A stretch of 64,000 nt of DNA, from the NCBI GenBank assembly GCA_022579005.1, contig MU401627.1:1-64000 (forward strand), read 5' to 3'. This document shows, piece by piece, positions 47,501-60,519 of this stretch. Source of the stretch: Poronia punctata. Its lineage: Eukaryota > Ascomycota > Sordariomycetes > Xylariales > Xylariaceae. The position numbers and the translations under genes were made by a program. The notes beneath the pieces were generated by a model. The model did not search any database, was not told the DNA's origin, and worked only from the letters and a program-made list of their open reading frames with translations. Every line of letters starts with the position of its first letter. Position 1 is the stretch's first letter.

Positions 47501-50500
47501 AATTTAATTTTAATAAACTTATACTATACTATTTTTTAAGTAATATACTTATAAGTTTTTTTTAAGTTATAAAACTATATTTTATTAAACTTTATATTTT
47601 TAAATATAATTACTTATTTTATTATAAATATTTAAATTTAAAATAAGTTAATTACTATATACTTTATTATATATTTTATATATACTTAAAGTTTTATTTT
47701 AAATACTTATTTTTAATAACTTATAAAAAAATCTTGCTTTAATAAACAATATTTATATTTATATATTACTATTTTTAATTAGTTTAGTTTAAAGTTACTT
47801 ATTAATACTTTTTTTACTTTTAATATATATTAATAAAAATGATATATAAACTATATATAAAGCTTTTTAAATAAACTATAAAAATTATAAGCTTTTAAAA
47901 AGCTTTAATTATATAACTATACTATTATTTAAACTATTTTTAGCTATAGTTTAGTAAGCAAACATGCTTTATTTATTATAATAGTTAACTTATATATAAT
48001 TTATTATTTAGCTTATTTACTTGCTTTTATTAGTTTTTTAATATATATAAGTAAAGTTTTTATTATAATTTTTTTTTATACTACTTTTTATATTTAGTTT
48101 TTTTTTTATAAGAATAACTACTTTTTTATTATTATAGCAAAAAAAATAAAAAAAAAGTTTAAACTACCATTTTATTTATTTTTTAAAACTAATAAGCTTT
48201 TAAGTACTAATTTTAAGCTTTTTTTTTAATAAAATAGCTTAAAATATTTTGCTATATTTATTTTTTAAAACTAATATTTATATAAATTTATTATAGCTTT
48301 TTTTTATAATTAAATAAATTTTAATAAATCTTTTAAAATAGCTAACTTATATAATGTTTTAAAGTTTAGCAAAATATTTTTTTAATTATATAAGTAGTAA
48401 TATAGCTATTATATTTAATATAAAGCATTTTTTAAATTTTAATATTTTATACTTTATTAGCTAAAGCTTATAAAGCTTTTAAACTTAAATGTTTTACTTT
48501 TAAGTACTATAATTCTTTTAAATTAGTTTATAATTATAATAAGTTTTTAAAAAGTTAATATTTTTTTTATAGTAGCTATTATAATCTTTATAGTACTAAG
48601 TAAAATATTAAAAAATATTATAAAGTTTACTAAATAACTATTAAAATAGAAAAATTAAAGCTTATATTTAAAAAAAACTAAATTATAATAATATATAAAT
48701 ATTTTAAGTATAGTATTATATTTAATTAATTTATATTAAAACAAGTAGTTAAAACTATAATATTAAATTTTTTTTTACTAAAGTTAAGCTTTTAAAATAA
48801 TATTAATATAAAAACTTTTAACTATATTTATATTTTTTAAAACTAAATCTTTTATATAAAAGCTTATAATTTTATTTATTACCTTTTAAATTATTTATTA
48901 ACTTTTTTTACTTATTAAAAAGCTTATAATATTAAATAAAACGCTATTATTAAATATAGCTTAAAAGCTTTTTTTATTTAATAAAAATAGTTTATTAATT
49001 AAGTAAACTACTTTATAATTATTTACTACTATATTATTTGCTAGTATATATTAAAATTATTTAAATATTATAAATATAGCAAAGTTTTTAGCTTAAATAC
49101 TAAAGCTTACTAAATTAATTACTATATAAATTTAATTTTTAAGTAAATACTTACTTTAGCTAAATTCTTTTACTTATTTAAAATTTTTGTTTTAAAGCTT
49201 ATAAGTCCTAATAGTACTACTTACTTTTTTTTGCAATTTTTTATTAAAGTTTATTTTATTTAGTAAGCAAGTATCGCTTTTTAATTTTTTTAATATGCTT
49301 ATTACTTATTTAAAAACTTTTAAAGCTTATAAATTTAATAATAGCGCGCTAAAAGTAACCGTACTTATATAGTAACTATAAGTAATTACTTTTTTTATTT
49401 TTAAAAAAATATAAGCAAAACTTGCTTTTAAAAGCGTTTTTAGTATTTAACTTTGCTTAAAATACTTTTGCTTTTTTAAAGTTGTTTAAAACTACTATTA
49501 TAAAAATAGCTAAAATACTAGCTTTTTTTAGTTTTTTAATTTTTAATTATACTTTTTAAAAATTTTAATATATTTTATAAATATTAAAATTAATTTACTA
49601 AAAGCTTAGTAATAAAAAGTTATATTTTTTTATTTTAAGCTTACTTTAATATAATTTTAATACTTACTATAGTTAAAAATTTTTTTATTCTTAATAGTTT
49701 TTTAATATTTACTATATTATAATTAAAAGCTTTATTATATACTACTTACTATTTTTTATACTACTTGCTTAGCTTAACTAAGCTTTTTTATACTTTAGTA
49801 AGTACTTAATAATATATTTTTTAAGCAATTTATTAAAACTTAATATTATATAAAGTAATAATTTTTTTAAGCGCTAAATAAAGTTTTAAAGTATATAATT
49901 ACAATTTTAGTTTTAAAGTACTTAAACTTAGCTTTTAAAGCAATTGTTAACTATTTTATTAACTTAATTTTAAATAAAAATTAAATATGCTTAAAGTATA
50001 ATAACTTATTTTTTATGCTTACTATTTTTATTAATTATTATTTTATATATAGCTTAAATTTTAGCTTTATTTAAGTTTAAAGCTTTAAAAAAGTTAAGCT
50101 TTTTATTATTTTAAAAGTTATTAAAATAGCATAGCTATGCTTTATAATATTTATATAGTTATTGCTAAATAATAACTTTTTTTGCTTTTTTTAGTAAAAT
50201 TTTTATAAAGCTTTATTAAACTATAAATTGTTTTAAAAGTATTTAAGTTTACTTCTTTTTAAATGCTACGTTAATAATAAATAAATTTAAGCTTTTAATA
50301 TTACTTAGCTTAGTTATAAGCGTTTTTAAAAGTAATATTTATATTAATTTTATTTTTTAATATTTTAAATATTTAAAAGCTTTTTAAGTTATATTAAAAT
50401 ACTTATTTAAATAAAAAAGTTTTAAAAAAATTAAATATATTTAAAATAGTTTTTAAATAAGTTAAAGTTTATATTAAATAGTTTATAAATAAAGGCTTAA

Positions 50501-50581
50501 AAATAAAGTTATAAGTAATTAACTAGCTTTTAAGCTTTTAAAAGTAGCACTAGTTTTTTAAAAGCAAACTAAGCTTATAAC

Positions 50582-50871
50582 TTTAATAATAAGTTATAAT
50601 AAATAAAGTAAATTAAAATAAGTATAAAGCATTAAAAGTAAAACTATATACTTAAAAATATAATATAATTAACTATATTTTTAAAAGTATTTAATTAAGT
50701 TTAAAGTGCTTTATATATTTTTAATACCTTTTAGGTATAAGTATATATTATATAATAGCTTAAAATATATACAGCGTATTTTATCTTATTTAAAATAAGG
50801 TTATTATATACCTAGTTACTTAAAGTACTTTTAATACCTTTAGATCTAGGTCACATGCTCTATTTGTTATA
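50582..50871. repeat. Element D right LTR
   Basis: The partner of the left LTR. Its last 35 bases, from CCTTTAGATCTAGGTCACAT to TTTGTTATA, are clearly less mutated than the left copy, which reads mostly A/T there. Confidence 0.8.
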
Positions 50872-52136
50872 AAAAGCATATAAAGCATAAAATATACTTT
50901 ATAAGTGCTAAATTAATGTTTATTAAAAATTGCTTAATTATATAGTATATAACCTTAATACTAACTTTGCTTTAAAAAAGTTTTAAATTAGTAGTAGGAT
51001 TATAAAAATTATATATAAAAAAATGCTTATTAAAGCATATTAAACACTTAGCAAAATTAAACGCGCATATACTCTTTTACGCTACGCTTTTAATATTACT
51101 AAAAAAAGATTAGCTATTAAAATAATAATAAATTAATTTTATAAATAGTAATAAAAGCTTTTAATAATATTGCAAAATTTAATAAACTTATACTTACTTT
51201 ATTAGTATTTAGTACTTATTTATAAATTAATAATAATTTACTACTATTACTTAAAATTATTTAATATATAAAAGCTATTTAAAAGGCTATAAAAGCTATT
51301 TAAAATAAAAAAGCAAAAGTAAATATATTATATACGCTTAATACTTAAAATAGCTTTAATTTACTTTTTATTTTTACTTTTTCTTTATAAAATAAAGTTT
51401 TTATTTAGTAACAAAAGCAAAAATAAAATAGTCTTTTTAAAGTTTAAGCAATTAAAAGCAAAAACGTTATTATTAATATAATTAATAAACTAATAAAGTT
51501 TTATTATACTTAAGTAAAACTATATTAACGCGCAAACAAATTTTTAGTAAACGTAAACTAAACTAATTATAAAGCAAAAGTAAATTAAAATATACTTTTA
51601 GTAAAAATAAAAAACTTATAACCTTTTATTACTTTAGTAGTTATTTACTACTTTTATTAAAAACTAAAAAAAAAAAATAGTTATTATATAATAAACTTTT
51701 TTAATAATATAATTTAAGTATATAATAGTACTAAAAACGTACTTAAACGCAAAAAAGAAAGCAAATTTTTAATTATTATTAAAGCTATAAAATAAAAGCA
51801 TTATTTTTACTTTTAGTTTACTTTTTAAAAGATTTAACGCTTTAAAAATTAATAATCTTTTAAGTATAAAAATATTTAAGTTTGTTTATTTTAACTTTAA
51901 AACGTACTTAAATATTAAGCTATTTTTATTTTATATAGTATGCAAAATTAAAAATAAAACTACTTAGTTTTATAAAAAATTATAATTAGTAGTTTAAAGC
52001 TATAATAACTATAAAAAAACAGTTTTATATTAAGCTTTTACTATTTAATAAATAAGTTAATAAATTATACTTATACTTATATTGTTTTTAATTTAAAACT
52101 ATAACGCTTATAGTAAGCTAAAAAATATTATATAAG

Positions 52137-52523
52137 TGTTGGTCCGGCTAAGGTAAATGTAATTATAACACGTTATTATTAATAGTACTATATTAACTTA
52201 ATTAATTAAAAGAAAAGGAAGTTATAAAAACTTTCTTTAGCAAGTTTTATATAGCTATAAAGGTTTATAATTAATTAAAACCTATTAGCAATATAAAAAG
52301 GACACGTATACTTTATATATTTAATATATAAAAAACGCGTACTTTTTATATACTAGTTATATACTATATATATATACTGCGTATATACTTTTTTAATAAA
52401 GTAAGTTTAACGTAATTAATAATAAATATATAAAAAACTAAATATTTATGTTTATAAAATATTTGCGTTTTAATAGTCTTAATATAGTTAATAAAGTTAA
52501 AAGTATTAAAAAAGATTTTAATA
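52137..52523 (+). repeat. Family-A inner 5' LTR (least mutated copy)
   Basis: It begins TGTTGGTCCGGCTAAGGTAA, the most GC-rich version of the family-A LTR start in the window and the best guide to its ancestral sequence. It ends TTTTAATA. Confidence 0.9.
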
Positions 52524-55500
52524 CTTGCTATTTTTTTTAACTATATTTTCATTTTTTATGCTTTTGTTTTTAACTTATAGGCAATTTATTATTGCCTTAA
52601 TCTTTTATTTATATTTAATTTATTATAATAAAAAACTTAAGTGCTTAGTTAAAAGTCCTTTTTGTAAACAAATTTAAAAAGTTATTTCTTTTCTTAATTT
52701 AACGTACATTTACAATCTTTTTTTTTATAAGATTTTTATAGCAATATTATATTAATTATAAAGCGTTTTTTTTATATACTTTTAAGCTTTATAAAATATT
52801 AATAAAGTAACTTAAAATTAGTATAAAGTATTAAAAAAATTAAAGTAATTTAAATACTTTAAAAATTAAGTATAAAATAATATATAAAGTAATAGCGCTA
52901 TTAACTTTATTAACTATATTATATAGTTTACTAGCAAAAATAAATTAAATAATGCGCTTATATTTACTTAAATGTTAATATATAATATTGCTAATAATTT
53001 TATATTTATTTTGCTTATAATTTAAAATTAATTTAGTAGCAAAAATAATAATAAAACTAATTTAAAAGCTTAGGTTTATATTGTTAATAAATAATCTATT
53101 TATAAAAATAAATAGCTTTGCTTTTATTAAATTTAAAAGTATATATGTTAATTTGCAGTGCTTATTTTTAATTTACTAGTTAATTTGCTTATTTAATGCT
53201 TAAATATTATTTTTTATAGGTTTAGTAACATATATAGCTATTAATAAGTTAAATATAGCTTTAGGTTAATATATACTGCTAATATATATACTATATGCCT
53301 TTTAGCTAACGTATTACTAAAAAGCATTAATTAAAATAAAATTAATTTTAATTAGATGTTTTACTTAACTTTTTTTATATAAAGATTACTTTTTTATTTT
53401 AAAAAGTAACTTTTATATTATTAAACTTAATAGCTTATTTTTTATTAAAAAATTGCTTTAGTTTTTGCTTTAAATTTAGCTTTAATAAGTTTGCTTTTTT
53501 TTTTAGCTAAAAACGCTAGTATAGTAAATAATAAAGTATTATTTATTTATATTATAGTAATACTAAATTTATTATATTTGCTTTTTATAAATAATAAGAA
53601 AAGGTTATAAGTTAATATTATTATTTTAAGTTAATTTTAGTAGTATTTATAATAAGTTTAAAACTAATATAAACTAGATTTAGCTAAACTATAAAAAAAA
53701 TAAAGTAATTAAAAAATAGTACTTTTAAAGTACTTTTTTTAAGTTTAATAAGTAAACGTATATATATAATATAAACAAAAGTGTTTTTTAATTATATATA
53801 TGTTTATATAATATTTTTAGCTTACTATAAGCGTTATAGTTTTAAATTAAAAATAGTACAAGTATAAGTATAACTTGTTAACTTATTTATTAAATAATTA
53901 AATCTTAATATAAAACTGTTTTTTTTTATAGTTATTATAGCTTTAAACTATTAATTACAATTTTTTATAAAACTAAGTAGTTTTATTTTTAATTTTATAT
54001 ACTATATAAAACAAAAATAGCTTAATATTTAAGTATATTTTAAAGTTAAAATAAATAAACTTAAATATTTTTATACTTAAAAGATTATTAATTTTTAAAG
54101 CGTTAAATTTTTTAAAAAGTAAACTAAAAGTAAAAATAATGCTTTTGTTTTATAGCTTTAATAATAATTAAAAATTTGCTTTCTTTTTTATATTTAAATA
54201 CGTTTTTAGTACTATTATATACTTAAATTATATTATTAAAAAAGTTTATTATATAATAACTATGTTTTTTTTAATTTTTAATAAAAGTAGTAAATAACTA
54301 CTAAAGTAATAAAAGGTTATAAGTTTTTTATTTTTATTAAAAGTATATTTTAATTTACTTTTGCTTTATAATTAGTTTAGTTTATGTTTATTAAAAATTT
54401 ATTTATATATTAATATAGTTTTACTTAAGTATAATAAAACTTTATTAGTTTATTAATTATATTAATAATAACGTTTTGGTTTTAATTGCTTAAACTTTAA
54501 AAAAAACTATTTTATTTTTACTTTTTTTACTAAATAAAAACTTTACTTTATAAAAAAAAAGTAAAAATAAAAACTAAATTAAAACTATTTTAAGTATTAA
54601 GCGTATATAATATATTTACTTTTACTTTTTTATTTTAAATAGCTTTTATAACCTTTTAAATAGCTTTTATATATTAAATAATTTTAAGTAATAGTAGTAA
54701 ATTATTATTAATTTATAAATAAGTACTAAATACTAATAAAGTAAGTATTAGTTTATTAAATTTTATAATATTACTAAAAGCTTTTACTACTATTTATAAA
54801 ATTAATTTATTATTGTTTTAGTAGCTAATCTTTTTTTTAATTATATTAAAAGCATAGTATAAAAAAGTATATATATATTTAATTTTTTTAAGTGCTTAAT
54901 ATGCTTTAATAAGCATTTTTTTATATATAATTCCTATAATTTTAGCACTAGTTTAAAACTTTTTTAAAGTAAAGTTAATACTAAAGTTATATACTATATA
55001 ATTAAGCAGTTTTCAATAAACGTTAATCTAGTACTTATAAAGTATATTTTATGCTTTATATACTTTTATTATTTAAATAAAAATTATAGCTTAAAATAAT
55101 ATAGCTAAATTAATAATATAAAAAACTTATTTTTTATTAATTTAAACTATGTTAATTATAACTTTATAATTAAATTTATAGTTATTTTTTAAAGTAAATT
55201 TAAAGCATTTTAGTACTAGGTTATATATTTAGCAATAATAGCAAAATTTTTAATTTTTTTTAAAATAAAATAATTTACTTTATAACTTGCTATAGTTAAC
55301 ATTTACTTTAATTTTATTGCTTTAAAGTGCTTAAATTATTTATAAAGCTAATATAATTTAGTTTTAGTAAAATACGTAGTTATTTTGCTAAAATATATAT
55401 TAAAAAATAAGTATTTTTATTTATAAATAATTAGTATTATGTTGCTATTGCTTTAAATAATAATATTTTTAATATTATTAAAATAAGTACTAACGTAGTT

Positions 55501-58021
55501 AGCATTATATAGTAAAAATAAAAAAAAAGTAAGCATATTTAAAATATAATATATAGTTGTTTTAAAAAAGTTTTATATTTAAATTATGCTAATATTTTTA
55601 ATAATACTGCTGTTATTAAATTTAATATAAACTTTGCTTAGTTTTTATATTAAATTTACTTTTAAATTTAAGCATAAATATACTTTTAATTACGCTTTTT
55701 TAACTATTAAATAATTAAAAGCATTTATATTTTATAATTTGCTTTAATATTTTACTTTATAAATTTTTTTTAAAATAAATTAATTTGCTAGCGTTTTAGC
55801 TTTAAATTGCTATATATTTTTGCTTATAACGCAATATATATATATAGCATTTATTAAAAATTAAGTAGATTTTTTTACTATTTTATTATTAATTTTATTT
55901 TATTTATAATTTAAATTTAAAATAGTTTTAAAAATACTTTTTATATTTATTAAATATTAAAAAATTATTTTAATACTTAGTTTATAGCTATAAATTGTTT
56001 TATATATAGTAAAAAACTAATATTTCATTTTTTATTGTTTTTTAATTAAATAATTAATTAAAAAATAACTATTTTTTTATATATAAAATACTTATACTTT
56101 TATTTTAATAAGTTTAATTTACTTTTAAAATAAAAATAATATAGTATTAAATTGTTTTTATTATAACTATAATTATTATACTTATAATTTATATAAAACG
56201 CAATATTGCCTTTACTATTATTTACTACTTACAAACATACTTAAAAGTTAAAAAATAAAGTTTTAAATATTAGCTTTTAGTAAATAAGTGCTATATTAAA
56301 TTTAAACATACTTTTATACGTATATATTATATTTATTACTAAGTAAACTTTATTTTAATATATAGTACTAAATACTTGCTAAGCTTTTATAATTTTGTTA
56401 ATTATAAAGTTAAAAGCTTTTATAAAGGTTTTATTTAAGTTTTTTTTTAAATATTTTAATATATAATTATTATTTAATTAGTAAAGTATTAAAATTAATT
56501 TACAATATTATTAAAATATAAATTTAACTTAAAATATATTTTTATTTATAACTTATTAAAGCTAATTTACTATATAAAGTACTACTTAGCGCGTTTATTA
56601 AAAATTATTAAAAATATAGCTTAATACTAATTTTTTATTATTTTAATTTAGCAATATATATTAATAAAGATTTATACTTTATTATATAATAAGTTATAAA
56701 GCTTGCTTATATAATTTTAGTTTTTTTGCTATATTTTTACAAACATAGCAATTTTTTTAAAAGTAAAAAAGGTATTGTTTATTAAATATATTAAAAGTAA
56801 ATTATAAAGCAAAGTATAATTAAATTTTTAAAAATTTAAGTATAAGGTTAAAATATTTTTATATTTAATAGTTTAAATAAAAGTAGCTTACTATTAAAGC
56901 ATAACTAGCTTACTAGTAAATAAAAAATTTACTAGCTAAAAAAGTTTAAAAGTATATAAAGTATATATAGCTTAAGTAGCTTATAATGCTTAAAAAGTTA
57001 AAAAAGGTTAAAAAACAAGTTAAATGCTTTAAAAAGCATAAAAAGCTTATAAAGTTTAAGCTTTTTAATTAGTTATTAGTATTTTAAAATATATTTTAAG
57101 TTTAAGCATATTTGAAATTATAATTTTTTTATTAGTAAATATAAAAAATAAACTAAGTTTTTATTTTTTAATTAAAAATATATAAAAAAAGTATTAAGCT
57201 TTGCTAATAGTTGCGTTGCTATTTATAATAGTAAGCAACTTATTGCTTATTATATTATAGCTTTAAATTAAGCTATAATTAATGCTTTTTTGCTATAGTA
57301 CTAGTAATAATAAACGTTATACTATATATATTACATTATTAAAATGCTAGCGTGTTTATTTTTTAAAAAAAAATTTAAATAGCTTATAAAAAGTTTTTAC
57401 TATTAAGCTATATGTATATATACTTAGTTATTTTATATAAAACATATATATTTAGCTTATTTTTTGCTAGTATTTTAAGGTTAAGTTTTTTTACGCTTTA
57501 TTTTTTAAAAGTAATATGCTTTTTTAATAAATAAATAGCTATGCTTGTTTTTTTAAAAATTTTAACTTAATTTAAGTTATTATTAAAAGCGTTTTTAAAG
57601 TAAAGTAGTACTAACTACTATATATGCTAAAGCTTTTAATATAGTTAGCTTTTTAAAAAAAAATTTAAAAATAAACTAAAATTATATAATAACAATATTA
57701 TTATAAATTAATACTAATTAGTTTTTAAATTAGCTATAAGTTAAAAGTAGTAAAAATACTTACTATTTTTTATTTTGTTAGTATATAACTTATAAAACGC
57801 TTACTATAATTTAGCATATATTTATTTTGCTTACTTTATTTTTTTAAGTAGTTATACAACAATTTAAGTTAAATTTTTTATTTATTATTTACTTAAATAT
57901 AAGAAGTTTTAAAAGCAATATAAAGCTAAAGCAATTTTAAATTAAATAAAAAGTAAGTATAACAATAGTTTTTATTTTTAAACCTTGCTTTTTTATAGTT
58001 GCTAATTTAACTACTAATTAG

Positions 58022-58408
58022 TATTAGTCTAGCTAAAGTAAATATAATTATAATATGTTACTATTAATAATATTATATTAACTTAATTAATTAAAAGAAA
58101 AAAAAGTTATAAGGACTTTTTTTAGCAAGTTTTATATAGCTATAAAGGTTTAAAATTAATTAAAACCTATTAATAATATAAAAGGAATATATATACTTTA
58201 TATATTTATTATATAAAGAACGCATACCTTTTATGTACTAGTTATATACTATATACGTACACTGCGCATATACTTCTTTAATAAAGTAAGTTTAACATAA
58301 TTAATAACAAATGTATAAAAAACTAAATATCTATGTTTATAAGATATTTGCGTTTTAATGGTTTTAATGTAGTTAATAAGGTTAAGGGTATTAAAAAGGA
58401 TTTTAATA
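58022..58408 (+). repeat. Family-A inner 3' LTR
   Basis: It begins TATTAGTCTAGCTAAAGTAA and ends TTTTAATA, directly followed by TSD ATAAG. Its start is more mutated than that of the 5' LTR of the same element. Confidence 0.9.
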
Positions 58409-59692
58409 ATAAGCATATATATAGTTAAAAAATACTTTTTTTTTATATTATATATATACGCTTACTTATTAAACTTAAAAAAAAAGTACTTTTAAAGTAC
58501 TATTTTTTAGTTACTTTGCTTTTTTTATAGTTTAGCTAAATCTAGTTTATACTAGTTTTAAACTTATTATAAATATTATTAAAATTAACTTGAAATAGTA
58601 ACATTAACTTATAACTTTTATTTATTATTTATAAAAAGTAAACGTAATAAATTTAGCATTATTATAATATAAATAAATAATATTTTATTATTTACTATAC
58701 TAGCGTTTTTAGCTAAAAAAAAGCAAACTTATTAAAACTAAATTTAAAGTAAAACTAAAGCAATCTTTTAATAAAAAATAAGCAATTAAGTTTAATAGTG
58801 CTAAAGTTACTTTTTAAAATAAAAAAGTAATTTTTATACAAAACAGTTAAGCAAAAAATCTAACTAAAATTAACCTTGTTTTAATTAATGCTTTTTAGCA
58901 ATATATTAGTTAAAATGTACGTAGTATATATATTAGTAGTATATATTAACTTAAAGCTATATTTAATTTATTAATAGCTATATAAATTACTAAACTTATA
59001 AAAAATAATATTTAAGCGTTAAATAACTAAATTAACTAGCAAATTAAAAATAAGTATTATAAATTAATATATATACTTTTAAACTTAATAAAAATAAAGC
59101 TATTTTCTTTTACTAATAGATTATTTGCTAATAATACTAACTTAAGCTTTTAAATTAGTTTTCTTATTATTTTTACTACTAAATTAATTTTAAATTATAA
59201 GTAAAATAAATATAAAATTACTAGCAATATTATTTACTAAAACTTAAATAAATATAAGCACATTATTTAATTTATTTTTACTAGTAAACTATATAGTATA
59301 GTTAATAAAGTTAATAGCGCTATTGCTTTATATACTACTTTATACTTAATTTTTAAAGTACTTAAATTACTTTTAATTTTTTTAGTACTTTGTATTAATT
59401 TTAAACTACTTTATTAATGCTTTATAAAGCTTAGAAGTATATAAAAAAACGCTTTATAATTAAAATAATATTGTTATAAAAACTTTATAAAAGAAAAAAA
59501 TTATAAAAGTATATTAAATTAATAAAAATAATAACCTTGCAAATTTGTTTATAAAGAGAACTTTTAAGTAAGGACTTAAGTTTATTATTATAATAAATTA
59601 AATATAAATAAAAATTAAAGCAGCAGTAGATTGCTTATAAGTTAAAAACAAAAGTACAAAAAAATAAAAATATAGTTAAAAAAAATAACAAG

Positions 59693-60079
59693 TATTAAAA
59701 TCTTTTTTAATACCTTTAACTTTATTAACTATATTAAAGCTATTAAAATGCAAATATTTTATAAATATAAATATTTAGTTTTTAACAGATTAGTTTTAAA
59801 TTATATTAAACTTACCTTATTAAAAAAGTATATACGCAGTATATATATATAGTATATAACTAGTATATAAAAAGTACGCGTCTTTTATATATTAAATATA
59901 TAGTAAGTACGTGTTTCTTTTATATTGCTAATAGGTTTAAATTATACTGCAAACCTTTATAGCTATATAAGACTTACTAAAAAAAGTCCTTATAACTTTT
60001 TTCTTTTTAATTAATTAAGTTAACATAGTACTATTAATAGTAATATATTATAATTATATTTACTTTAGCTAGACTAATA
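59693..60079 (-). repeat. Family-A outer 5' LTR
   Basis: A 387-bp inverted LTR; minus-strand start TATTAGTCTAGCTAAAG at 60079. Beyond it the repeat similarity stops and the duplicated ATATA (60080-60084) begins. Confidence 0.9.
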
Positions 60080-60519
60080 ATATATAAGTTATAAATAAAA
60101 AAAGGTTATATTATATTTTAAAGTATATTTAAATATATACTTTATATATATAATTAGCTATAAATAATAAATTTTATTATAAAATTAAAATTAATATATT
60201 ATTTATTTTTTATTTATTTTTTTATTTATATATTAAGATTTTATTTATTAAATAATAATTTTTATTTTAATTTAACTTTATTATATATAAATGCTTATAA
60301 TTAAATTTTAAAAAAGTATAATTTATAATTTAAAAGCTATATTAAAAATTTTATTTATTTTAATTATATTTTAAAAGTTAAAAATAAAAGCTTTTAATAT
60401 AATTTAATATTAATTAAATATAAATAATAATAATAAAATATTATATATTTAAATAGTTTTTTATTATAAAATAAATATTAAGTAAAATATTTTAAATTAA
60501 GTTTTAAATAATCTAGGTT
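60080..60519. other. AT-rich spacer
   Basis: Very AT-rich, without ORF, tandem array or recognised dispersed-repeat match. Once the nested stack is removed, this spacer is contiguous with 31368, that is, with the DNA upstream of the SLM1-like gene. Confidence 0.5.

Larger units (their letters stand above)
41297..50871. mobile_element. Element D: nested LTR retroelement, 9.58 kb
   Basis: Direct terminal repeats of 290 bp (41297-41586 and 50582-50871) enclose 9 kb of AT-rich DNA without ORFs. Outer family-A sequence stops just before the left repeat (TTTATTTAAATCATAAAA) and resumes just after the right one (AAAAGCATATAAAG); in intact copies these are contiguous. Flanking 5-mers are AAAAC and AAAAG, a near match. 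It is the largest element in the window and only one copy is visible. The open frame of 78 codons near 43041-43277 is low-complexity and not credible. Confidence 0.8.
52137..58408 (+). mobile_element. Inner family-A LTR retroelement (6.27 kb, TSD ATAAG)
   Basis: Two 387-bp LTRs (52137-52523 and 58022-58408) flank an internal region colinear with 20052-25551. The target-site duplication ATAAG is perfect (52132-52136 and 58409-58413). The flanks are themselves family-A internal sequence in the opposite orientation: the family-A sequence reading AAAATATTATATAA then CATATATATAATTAAAAA on the minus strand is split between them. So a family-A element jumped into another family-A copy. Confidence 0.9.
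31369..60079 (-). mobile_element. Outer family-A LTR retroelement (minus strand) opened by three nested insertions
   Basis: Reading on the minus strand, the element starts with a 5' LTR (60079-59693) and continues 59692-58409, 52136-50872, 41296-38338, then a 3' LTR (38337-38068 plus 31486-31369). After removing insertions and their duplicated 5-mers the parts sum to about 6.27 kb, the size of the two uninterrupted copies, and the rebuilt 3' LTR is 388 bp. Flanks are GTATA (31364-31368) and ATATA (60080-60084), equal except for one G-to-A change. Coding capacity is destroyed. Confidence 0.85.
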
